From assembly GCA_955652195.1 (NCBI GenBank), contig CATPBC010000339.1, forward strand, positions 1 through 5,185: a stretch of DNA of 5,185 bases. Direction: 5' to 3'. The position numbers were made by a program, and so were the translations under genes. Of the stretch, positions 1 through 5,185 are shown piece after piece (the first letter of the stretch is position 1; each line of letters opens with the position of its first letter). This stretch comes from an uncultured Xanthobacteraceae bacterium (GTDB lineage: Bacteria > Pseudomonadota > Alphaproteobacteria > Rhizobiales > Xanthobacteraceae). The notes below the pieces were generated by a model that was not told the DNA's origin, ran no database searches, and saw only the letters and a list, made by a program, of their open reading frames with translations.

Positions 1-1191
1 AATAATACCTTCACGCCGGGTAGCGTCTTGCCTTCCAGCGATTCAAGGAAGGCGCCTCCGCCTGTCGAAACATGCGTCATGCGCTCCTTGACCGAAGCGA
101 CATTGAGCGCGGCCACCGTATCGCCGCCTCCCGCAAAGCTGACTAGCTTCCCGGCGGCGGTGAGTTCCGCGGCCGCCTCGGCGACCTCGATTGTACCATT
201 GTCGAACGGCTCATGTTCGAAGGCGCCGAATGGGCCGTTCCAGACCAAGGTCTTGCTGCGCGCCAGAACCGAGATGACGTGCTCGATAGTGCGCGGCCCG
301 ATATCAAGGATCATCTCGTTCGGACCGACTTGATCGACCGCGACAACGCGCGAGGGAGCGTGGGTGGCAAGTTGCGCCGCCGCCACGGCATCGACCGGAA
401 GCACGATTTCGCGGCCAAGCGATTTGGCTCGGCTTATGATCTCGCGCGCGGCGCCGACCAGATCGCTTTCGTACAGCGATTTGCCGACCGACTTGCCTTG
501 GGCGACCAAAAACGTGTTGGCCATGGCGCCGCCGATAATCAGCGTCTCGACCTTGGTAAGCAGATTGCCCAGTAGATCGAGCTTGGTGGAAACTTTGGCT
601 CCGCCGACAATGGCGGTCACCGGATGCTCCGGCTTTTCGAAGGCGCGCTCAAGCGCATCGAGCTCCGATTTCATGGCACGGCCTGGATAAGCGGGAAGCT
701 TCGATTCTGTCACGATGCTCGTGGTGCTGGCGTGCTCGCGATGCGCCGCCGAAAAGGCGTCATTGACGAAAATATCGCCGAGTGCGGCGAGCTTCTTGGC
801 AAAGTCCCGGTCGTTCTTTTCCTCGCCGCGATGAAACCTGGTGTTTTCCAGGCAGAGAATGTCGCCGTTCTTCATCGCAGCAATCGCGCTTTCCGCCTTC
901 GGTCCGATGCAGTCTTCGGCAAAGCCGACCGGCCGCTTGACCAGGCGCGCCACTTCGGCGGCGACCGGGCGGAGCGAATATTTGGGATCGCGACCTTTAG
1001 GCCGGCCGAAATGCGAAAGCAGAATGACTTTGCCGCCTTTGTCCGCGAACTCGCGGGATCGTCGGCACAATCTCCTCGATGCGCGTTGAATCCGCGACCT
1101 TGCCATCCTGCATCGGCACGTTGAGGTCGACGCGCACCAGCACGCGTTTACCGTTGACGTCGGCGTCGTCGAGGTTGCGAAAGGATGGCAT
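1..1191 (-). CDS. pgk: Phosphoglycerate kinase, one-base frameshift near codon 45, C-terminal end cut by window edge
   Basis: Cytosolic enzyme that interconverts 1,3-bisphosphoglycerate + ADP and 3-phosphoglycerate + ATP in glycolysis, gluconeogenesis and the Calvin cycle. The ATG at 1191 starts MPSFRNLDD, the usual alphaproteobacterial N-terminus. Codons 1-45 contain the substrate-loop residues D22, N24 and R37. An extra base in the GGG at 1055-1057 then shifts the frame, and the literal product ends at a TAA (997-999) after 64 residues. Dropping one base restores an uninterrupted family sequence down to position 3: HFGRPKG at 60-66, R118 in TRFH, R151 in the HREHAST stretch, GGAKVSTK at 196-203, GGAMANTF at 220-227, WNGPFGAFE at 317-325 and GGGDT at 354-358. 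Residue 396 is the last one visible, against a usual length near 400. It lies 40 bases after gap, so is probably cotranscribed. No Shine-Dalgarno sequence is visible before the ATG. Identity is near certain; whether the frameshift is real or a sequence error cannot be told here. Confidence 0.93.
1055..1057 (-). other. Single-base insertion (frameshift site) in pgk
   Basis: On the coding strand the sequence reads ACG ATC CCG CGA G, giving T-I-P-R and then a foreign frame. With one C removed it reads ACG ATC CGC GAG TTC GCG GAC, giving T-I-R-E-F-A-D and then [16 protein letters not shown], the expected PGK sequence. The two family-like frames therefore meet exactly at this three-base run. No other frame break was found when every codon from 1055 to 3 was read. 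Confidence 0.9.
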
Positions 1192-1231
1192 TGCAAAAAG
1201 CTTTAGATCAAAAACCGCCGGCAATCACCGT

Positions 1232-2239
1232 TCAGCCGAGCTTGCCCATCGCCACCGCAGTGTCGACCATGCGATTGGAGAAGCCCCATTCGTTGTCGTA
1301 CCACGACATGACGCGGACCAGCGTGCCGTCGATGACTTTCGTTTGATCCATGTGAAAGACCGAGGAACGCGGATCGTGATTGAAATCGCTGGAGACGTTC
1401 GGCGCCTCGGTATAGCCGAGGATGCCTTTGAGCTGCTGTTCGGCGGCGCGTTTCACCGCGCCGTTGATCTCATCCTTGCTGGTCGCGCGCTTGGCCACGA
1501 ATTTGAAATCGATCACCGAGACATTCGGTGTCGGCACGCGGATCGAGACGCCGTCGAGCCGGCCGGCAAGTTCGGGCAGAACCAGACCGACGGCTTTGGC
1601 GGCGCCGGTTGAGGTGGGAATGATGTTCACCGCGGCGGCGCGCGCGCGATACAAATCCTTGTGCACCTGATCGAGCGACGGCTGATCGTTGGTATAGGAG
1701 TGCACTGTCGTCATGAAGCCTTTGTCGATGCCGACCGCGTCATTGAGCACTTTGGCAACCGGGACGAGACAATTCGTCGTGCAAGAAGCGTTGGAGACGA
1801 CCGTGTGCGTTTTCGCGAGCTTGTCGTGATTGACGCCGTAAACGACTGTGAGGTCGGCGCCGTCGGCCGGCGCCGAGATCAGGACGCGCTTGGCGCCGGC
1901 CTTCAGATGCGCCGACGCCTTGTCCTTTGACGTGAAGATTCCGGTGCATTCGAGCGCGACGTCGACGCCGAGATCTTTCCACGGCAATTGCGTCGGATCT
2001 TTCACTGCTGTGACCTTGATGGCGCCGTTGCCGCAACTAATTGTATCGCCCTTGACCGTAACCTCGCCGGGAAAACGTCCGTGGATCGAGTCGTAGCGCA
2101 ACAGATGCGCATTGGTTTCGACCGGCGCGAGATCATTAACGGCGACGACTTCGATATCGCTGCGTTCCGCCTCGACGATCGCGCGCAAAATATTGCGGCC
2201 GATGCGGCCGAACCCGTTGATCGCAATACGCACAGACAT
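1232..2239 (-). CDS. gap: Type I glyceraldehyde-3-phosphate dehydrogenase
   Basis: Cytosolic tetrameric enzyme converting glyceraldehyde-3-phosphate + NAD(P)+ + phosphate to 1,3-bisphosphoglycerate, the substrate of PGK encoded next to it. The protein is 335 residues, normal for the family. The N-terminal Rossmann fold begins [17 protein letters not shown] (GFGRIGR at 9-15), with the cofactor-site pair N35-D36 in VVAVNDL. The catalytic segment SNASCTTNC has nucleophile C153, and H180 lies in [10 protein letters not shown]. The C-terminal signature [12 protein letters not shown] is at 313-324. The ATG at 2239 was chosen because family homology starts there and AGGAGA sits six bases upstream; the frame is open a further 19 codons upstream, to a TTG, without family resemblance. 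At residues 191-192 the sequence is Q-V where the strictly NAD-dependent Bacillus enzyme has Leu-Pro. The gene follows tkt by 74 bases and precedes pgk by 40. The alternative symbol cbbG could apply if the role is in the Calvin cycle. Confidence 0.97.
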   Translation of the reverse strand: MSVRIAINGFGRIGRNILRAIVEAERSDIEVVAVNDLAPVETNAHLLRYDSIHGRFPGEVTVKGDTISCGNGAIKVTAVKDPTQLPWKDLGVDVALECTGIFTSKDKASAHLKAGAKRVLISAPADGADLTVVYGVNHDKLAKTHTVVSNASCTTNCLVPVAKVLNDAVGIDKGFMTTVHSYTNDQPSLDQVHKDLYRARAAAVNIIPTSTGAAKAVGLVLPELAGRLDGVSIRVPTPNVSVIDFKFVAKRATSKDEINGAVKRAAEQQLKGILGYTEAPNVSSDFNHDPRSSVFHMDQTKVIDGTLVRVMSWYDNEWGFSNRMVDTAVAMGKLG

Positions 2240-2313
2240 TCCCGGTCTCCTGTTCGCAGGCGGCCCGTGGCGCTGACCGCATACGCTAGCAAACAATTAC
2301 GTCTTTAAGAGTT
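2240..2313 (-). other. tkt-gap intergenic spacer
   Basis: This 74-base spacer holds the gap ribosome binding site and an A/T-richer stretch (about 2281-2313) with a GCTAGC palindrome at 2285-2290. I see no hairpin followed by a T-run on the minus strand, so no intrinsic terminator separates tkt from gap. An internal promoter is possible, but no convincing -35/-10 pair is visible. Confidence 0.6.
2246..2251 (-). promoter_or_regulatory. Ribosome binding site of gap
   Basis: The coding strand reads AGGAGA, then six bases (CCGGGA), then the ATG at 2239. This near-consensus Shine-Dalgarno sequence fixes the gap start and rules out the longer frame running up to 2296. It is the clearest ribosome binding site in the window. 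Confidence 0.85.
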
Positions 2314-4383
2314 TCATAGCCTATCTAATGCCGCTGCAGCGACTTTTTCAGCGGTCAGCCCGAAATGGCGGTAAAGGTCCTTATACGGCGCACTGGCGCC
2401 GAAATTGGTCATGCCGACAAAAGTTCCGGCCGAACCGATGATTGCATCCCAACCCTGGCGGATGCCGGCCTCGACCGCGACATTGATTTTCGCCGCGCCG
2501 ATCACGGCCATGCGCTCGGCTTGCGGTAAGGCGAACAACAGCTCGAAGCATGGCACCGAGACGACGCGCGCCGGAATTTTGCGTGCCGCAAGGAGCGCGC
2601 GCGCTTCGACGGCAATGGCGACCTCCGAGCCTGACGCAAACAGCGACACGACGGCCGCTCCACCATCGGCTGGTATCAGCTCATAGCCGCCTGCCGCACA
2701 GCGATTGCGCGCATCAAAGCCGGCCCGTAGCTGCGGCAAGCTCTGCCGCGTAAGCGCCAGCACGCTCGGACCGTCGTTTGATTGCAGCGCAAGCTGCCAG
2801 CACTCGACGGTTTCCACCACGTCGCACGGCCGAAACACTTTGAGGTTCGGAATCGCGCGCAGGGCCGCCAGATGCTCGACCGGCTGATGGGTCGGTCCGT
2901 CCTCGCCGAGTCCGATCGAATCGTGCGTCATGACATGGATGACGCGCTGGCCCATCAGCGCCGCGAGGCGGATTGCGGGCCGGCAATAATCCGAGAACAC
3001 CAGAAACGTGCCGGAATAGGGAATGACGCCGCCGTGCAGCGCCATGCCATTCATGGCGGCGGCCATGCCGTGCTCGCGCACGCCATAATGAATGAAGGTA
3101 CCGGAATAATCCGGCGCCTTGAGCACTGTCATGCTCTTGGCCCGCGTATTGTTCGAGCCGGTCAGATCGGCTGAGCCGCCGATCATTTCCGGCAGCGCCG
3201 CGGTGAGCGCATCAAGCGTGAGTTCGGAAGCAGCGCGGGTGGCGAGGTCCTTTGGCGCTTGCGCGAGTTTTTGCTTCAGCTCCTTGACCGCGGGCGCCAG
3301 ACGGTCGGCAACTTCGCCGCGCAGGCGCCGGAGGACCTCGGCGCGCCGCTGCGGCTCGAGCGCGGCCACGCGCTGTTCCCAGGCGAGCCGCGCCGGGCGA
3401 TTGCGCTCGCCTGCGCTGCGCCATTGCGCGCGGATGTCAGCGGGAATTTCGAACGGCGGCGCGGACCAGCCGAGCCTTTGTCGCGCTGCGGCGATTTCTT
3501 CGGCGCCGAGCGGGGCGCCATGGCTCTTTTCGGTGCCGCCCTTGTTTGGCGCGCCAAAGCCAATCGTGGTTCGGCAGGCGATCAGCGATGGCCGTTCGGA
3601 CTCTCTGGCCACTTCGATGGCGCGCGCAATCGCTGTGGGATCCTGGCCGTCGATCCGCAGTGCCATCCAGCCCGCCGATTCGAAGCGCCTCACCTGATCG
3701 ACGGAATCCGAAAGTGATGTGGCGCCGTCGATGGAAATGCCGTTGTCGTCGTAGAGAACGGTGAGCTTGTCGAGCCGCAGATGTCCGGCAAGCGCGATCG
3801 CTTCCTGGCTGATGCCTTCCATGAGATCGCCGTCTGACGCCAGTACAAAGGTCCGATGGTCAACAATATCGGCGCCGAAAACCGCGGCGAGATGGCGCTC
3901 CGCGATCGCCATGCCAACGGCATTGGCGAGCCCTTGTCCGAGCGGGCCGGTGGTGGTTTCGACACCGGGTGTGTGGCCGTGCTCGGGATGACCGGGCGTG
4001 AGCGAGCCAAGCTGGCGGAAATGCTTGATCTCCCCGATCGTCATCTTCTCGTAACCGAGGAGAAAAAACAGCGCATAGAGCAGCATTGAACCGTGGCCGG
4101 CGGAGAGCACGAAGCGGTCGCGGTCGGGCCAGGCTGGATCGGCCGGGTCGAATTTGAGAAAGCGGGTAAACAGCACGGTGGCGATGTCCGCTGCGCCCAT
4201 CGGCAGGCCGGGATGACCCGATTTGGCCTGCTCGACCGCATCCATCGCCAGCGCGCGAATGGCATTGGCCATGCGATCGTGGTCGGCACGCGAAACCGGA
4301 CTCGCGTTAGGATGAGCGACGGCGGGAAAGGCAGACGCTTGCGCGATAGCGTTCGCGGTAGGAAGACGACCCGGCTTGGTCAT
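2314..4383 (-). CDS. tkt: Transketolase
   Basis: Thiamine-diphosphate enzyme of the cytosol that moves two-carbon ketol units between sugar phosphates in the pentose phosphate pathway and Calvin cycle. From the ATG at 4383 it is 689 residues; the family is usually about 660-670. Visible in order: SGHPGLPMG (H57), [12 protein letters not shown] (H97), [10 protein letters not shown] (H137), [14 protein letters not shown], the ThDP/metal motif SDGDLMEG (D184) with DDN ending at N214, SHGAPLG (H288), the pyrimidine-domain [21 protein letters not shown] (E437, the glutamate that activates ThDP), and [10 protein letters not shown] (H499). The catalytic set looks complete. Family resemblance begins only around [20 protein letters not shown] (about residue 34), so the first 30 or so residues, rich in Ala and Pro, are not conserved. 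The frame stays open upstream to a GTG at 4575, so the start is uncertain: a weak AGG lies four bases before the chosen ATG, and ATG 4533 and ATG 4272 are alternatives without a ribosome binding site. It is the first gene of the probable tkt-gap-pgk operon. Confidence 0.95.
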   Translation of the reverse strand: MTKPGRLPTANAIAQASAFPAVAHPNASPVSRADHDRMANAIRALAMDAVEQAKSGHPGLPMGAADIATVLFTRFLKFDPADPAWPDRDRFVLSAGHGSMLLYALFFLLGYEKMTIGEIKHFRQLGSLTPGHPEHGHTPGVETTTGPLGQGLANAVGMAIAERHLAAVFGADIVDHRTFVLASDGDLMEGISQEAIALAGHLRLDKLTVLYDDNGISIDGATSLSDSVDQVRRFESAGWMALRIDGQDPTAIARAIEVARESERPSLIACRTTIGFGAPNKGGTEKSHGAPLGAEEIAAARQRLGWSAPPFEIPADIRAQWRSAGERNRPARLAWEQRVAALEPQRRAEVLRRLRGEVADRLAPAVKELKQKLAQAPKDLATRAASELTLDALTAALPEMIGGSADLTGSNNTRAKSMTVLKAPDYSGTFIHYGVREHGMAAAMNGMALHGGVIPYSGTFLVFSDYCRPAIRLAALMGQRVIHVMTHDSIGLGEDGPTHQPVEHLAALRAIPNLKVFRPCDVVETVECWQLALQSNDGPSVLALTRQSLPQLRAGFDARNRCAAGGYELIPADGGAAVVSLFASGSEVAIAVEARALLAARKIPARVVSVPCFELLFALPQAERMAVIGAAKINVAVEAGIRQGWDAIIGSAGTFVGMTNFGASAPYKDLYRHFGLTAEKVAAAALDRL

Positions 4384-4387
4384 GACG

Positions 4388-4423
4388 CCTGCAATGGGAC
4401 CCGCAATGGCGCCTGCAATGGGA
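4388..4423. repeat. 12-base tandem repeat, three units, at the tkt 5' end
   Basis: Plus-strand units are CCTGCAATGGGA (4388-4399), CCCGCAATGGCG (4400-4411) and CCTGCAATGGGA (4412-4423). Units one and three are identical and the middle one has three differences. A degenerate fourth copy, CCTGCAAT, follows one base out of step at 4425-4432. The period is a multiple of three, so if translated in the extended tkt frame it gives [12 protein letters not shown] just before the ATG at 4383. It overlaps the presumed tkt ribosome-binding region. Confidence 0.85.
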
Positions 4424-4555
4424 ACCTGCAATCGCGGCGCGATGCGCGGTGCCGCTATCGTGGGAACAGGCCGCGGACAGATAACATGCGAAGCATCCAA
4501 GTCAATTCCGCACCGGCTGGTGAGCGGCGTCATGCACAGGCTGCGCGCCACAGCG

Positions 4556-4585
4556 TTGACGTTTTCCCGCGACACGACGTAAGCT
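4556..4585 (+). promoter_or_regulatory. Tentative rightward promoter for the DUF4164-zapA genes
   Basis: TTGACG (4556-4561) matches the -35 consensus at five of six positions. An 18-base spacer leads to TAAGCT (4580-4585), which fits the -10 poorly (three of six), although alphaproteobacterial -10 elements are often degenerate. The distance to the gene start, about 70 bases, is plausible. This is a weak call by eye. Confidence 0.25.
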
Positions 4586-4608
4586 TCTGCCGATAAATGA
4601 TTGCCCTC

Positions 4609-4630
4609 GCACGGTTTTCACAGGCCGTGC
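4609..4630. repeat. Inverted repeat upstream of the DUF4164-like gene
   Basis: GCACGG (4609-4614) and CCGTGC (4625-4630) are perfect six-base inverted arms around a ten-base centre. They lie about 30 bases before the rightward gene start. They could be a dyad operator or a short 5'UTR hairpin, or chance in GC-rich DNA. There is no T-run, so they are not a terminator. Confidence 0.4.
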
Positions 4631-4647
4631 CACGGCTTTGCTGGCCC

Positions 4648-4652
4648 GGTGG
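4648..4652 (+). promoter_or_regulatory. Likely ribosome binding site of the DUF4164-like gene
   Basis: GGTGG lies six bases before the ATG at 4659. This favours 4659 over the in-frame ATG at 4653, which would overlap or abut it, and over the TTG at 4638. The match to Shine-Dalgarno is only moderate. Confidence 0.5.
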
Positions 4653-4658
4653 ATGGCC

Positions 4659-4937
4659 ATGAGCAACACCGATTCGATCGAAGCCGCGACGCAGCGCCTA
4701 TCGTTGGCGCTCGAGGCCTTGGAGGCGGCAGCCGAACGGCGGCGCGAGGCCGATCGCGCCGAAAGCACGTTGGCGGAGCATGTTCACGTCTTAGGCAACG
4801 ATCGCGCGCGGCTTGCCAGCGAATTGGACGAAACAACCGCCCGCGCCCGCGCCTTGGAAGCCGCCAATCGCGAAGTCGCGCAGCGGCTCGATCAGGCAAT
4901 CGAAACCATTCGCGGCGTTCTGGAGTTCGGCGAGTAA
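4659..4937 (+). CDS. Small coiled-coil protein, DUF4164-like, upstream of zapA
   Basis: A 92-residue soluble protein starting MSNTDSIEAATQRLSLALEA and ending at a TAA (4935-4937). It is almost entirely predicted helix: Ala, Glu, Arg, Leu and Asp dominate, there is no proline, no cysteine, no signal peptide and no membrane segment. Hydrophobic residues recur at three/four spacing (for example L14, L17, L21, L38, L45, L52, L56, L67, V73, L77, I81, I84, L88), which indicates a long coiled coil. Composition, length and position before zapA match DUF4164, a family of unknown function found in Hyphomicrobiales; this is from memory, not a search. The 102-base spacing to zapA on the same strand suggests cotranscription and a possible role near the FtsZ ring, but that is inference from context only. 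The start was chosen on GGTGG six bases upstream; ATG 4653 would add two residues. The gene itself is convincing; the family name is less certain. Confidence 0.82.
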   Translation: MSNTDSIEAATQRLSLALEALEAAAERRREADRAESTLAEHVHVLGNDRARLASELDETTARARALEAANREVAQRLDQAIETIRGVLEFGE

Positions 4938-5039
4938 GATCGCAGGTAGTTAATGAACGCGCCGGCGCGAAACGGCGTGAATAAATGACCGGAGCGAAGT
5001 GGCCGAATTGAAATCGCCCAATTGAATGGCGCCAAGGAA
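4938..5039 (+). other. Spacer between the DUF4164-like gene and zapA with mini-ORFs and palindrome
   Basis: This 102-base spacer contains a perfect 12-base palindrome, CGCGCCGGCGCG (4958-4969). It also holds an imperfect direct repeat beginning AATTGAA (5006-5012 and 5020-5026). Three very short frames lie in it: 4953-4988 (11 codons), 4985-5011 (8 codons, its ATG overlapping the previous TGA as ATGA) and 5026-5058 (10 codons, running into the zapA 5' end). An AGG at 4944-4946 is suitably spaced for the first. No intrinsic terminator is visible, so readthrough into zapA is likely. Whether the mini-frames are translated is unknown. Confidence 0.5.
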
Positions 5040-5185
5040 ATGTCCCAAGTCAGCGTAACCATCAACGGCCGGCAGTTCCGGATGGCCTGCGAGGACGGTC
5101 AGGAAGGCCATTTGATGAATCTGGCCCGCGAACTCGAGAACCGCATCGGCGGGTTGCGCAGCAAATTCGGCGAGATCGGCGATAC
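5040..5185 (+). CDS. zapA: Cell division protein ZapA, N-terminal part, cut by window edge
   Basis: ZapA is a small cytosolic protein that binds and bundles FtsZ filaments at the division site. The first 48 residues are visible: MSQVSVTINGRQFRMACEDG, then QEGHLMNLARELENRI and GGLRSKFGEIGD. This is the ZapA globular head (two beta strands with the NG turn, then a helix carrying the conserved Leu/Ala-Arg residues). The C-terminal coiled coil used for dimer and tetramer assembly lies beyond the window. The ATG at 5040 fits the family N-terminus exactly. AAGGAA directly abuts it (5034-5039), which is too close for a normal Shine-Dalgarno; the only upstream in-frame alternative before the TGA at 4986-4988 is a TTG at 5022. 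In related genomes zapA is often followed by 6S RNA and a 5-formyltetrahydrofolate cyclo-ligase gene, which would lie to the right of this window. Confidence 0.9.
   Translation, partial: MSQVSVTINGRQFRMACEDGQEGHLMNLARELENRIGGLRSKFGEIGD

Larger units (their letters stand above)
4384..4658. promoter_or_regulatory. Divergent intergenic region between tkt and the DUF4164-like gene
   Basis: The flanking genes point away from each other, so both promoters must lie here or within the disputed tkt 5' frame. Contents seen: the 12-base repeats at 4388-4432, a rightward TTGACG at 4556-4561, and an inverted repeat at 4609-4630. On the minus strand TTTATC (4594-4599) could be a -10 for tkt, but no good -35 stands at 16-18 bases. 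I cannot assign a named regulator site. Confidence 0.5.

Noticed and set aside
1050..1062. Programmed ribosomal frameshift in pgk
   Set aside because: The codons ATC CCG CGA do not form a known +1 slippery site, a P-site tRNA on CCG would not re-pair well one base on, and no programmed frameshift is known in pgk. An indel or sequence error fits better.
624..1612. Long plus-strand open frames (624-1124 and 1079-1612) opposite pgk and gap
   Set aside because: They lie antisense to clearly recognisable enzymes, have low-complexity Arg/Ala-rich translations with no family resemblance, and are expected by chance from strong G/C third-position bias.
2240..2296. Extended gap start at 2296 (19 extra codons)
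   Set aside because: The extension begins with TTG, has no family resemblance, and would place the near-consensus AGGAGA inside the coding region; the ATG at 2239 is clearly favoured.
3119..3697. 192-codon plus-strand open frame opposite tkt
   Set aside because: Its translation is Ser/Arg/Ala-rich shadow sequence without any motif, while the opposite strand encodes conserved transketolase throughout.
4093..4596. 167-codon plus-strand frame covering the tkt 5' end and intergenic region
   Set aside because: It has an Arg/Gly/His-rich translation with no recognisable domain and mostly overlaps the conserved transketolase N-terminus; no ribosome binding site supports it.
4938..5039. 6S RNA or other structured RNA in the DUF4164-zapA spacer
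   Set aside because: The spacer is only 102 bases and lacks a long rod-like fold. In relatives 6S RNA usually lies downstream of zapA, outside this window.
1..5185. Mobile element, CRISPR array, defence system, tRNA or other novel system
   Set aside because: Nearly all of the window is explained by conserved housekeeping genes in a familiar order. I saw no transposase, terminal repeats, spaced direct repeats, tRNA-like cloverleaf or atypical composition.

Overview
The window is ordinary, high-GC core-genome DNA from an alphaproteobacterium. It most likely comes from the Hyphomicrobiales (Rhizobiales), near the Bradyrhizobiaceae/Xanthobacteraceae. This rests on recalled family resemblance of the protein sequences (the PGK N-terminus, the GAPDH stretch around [11 protein letters not shown], the transketolase stretch around [10 protein letters not shown], and ZapA with NGRQFRMACEDGQEGH) and on gene order. 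No search was run.

Left part (1-4383, minus strand): three central-carbon genes lie head to tail in the order tkt -> gap -> pgk, with gaps of 74 and 40 bases and no visible terminator, so they are probably one operon. Transketolase rearranges pentose-phosphate and Calvin-cycle sugars. Glyceraldehyde-3-phosphate dehydrogenase and phosphoglycerate kinase then interconvert glyceraldehyde-3-phosphate and 3-phosphoglycerate, so the cluster joins the pentose phosphate pathway to lower glycolysis/gluconeogenesis. tkt and gap are intact. pgk reads as a complete, normal enzyme except for one extra base near codon 45, which breaks the frame; its last few codons lie beyond the left edge.

Middle (4384-4658): a divergent intergenic region that must hold the leftward tkt promoter and the rightward promoter of the next gene. 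It contains a 12-base tandem repeat, a small inverted repeat and only weak promoter-like sequence. The tkt reading frame stays open through much of it, so the tkt start is uncertain.

Right part (4659-5185, plus strand): a small alanine/arginine/glutamate-rich coiled-coil protein resembling DUF4164, followed after 102 bases by the start of zapA, which encodes an FtsZ-ring-associated protein and is cut by the right edge. The 102-base spacer holds three very short start-to-stop frames and a perfect GC palindrome.

I see no mobile element, CRISPR array, tRNA, rRNA, phage gene or defence system. The observations most worth checking are the pgk frameshift, the tkt N-terminus with its repeats, and the DUF4164-zapA spacer.
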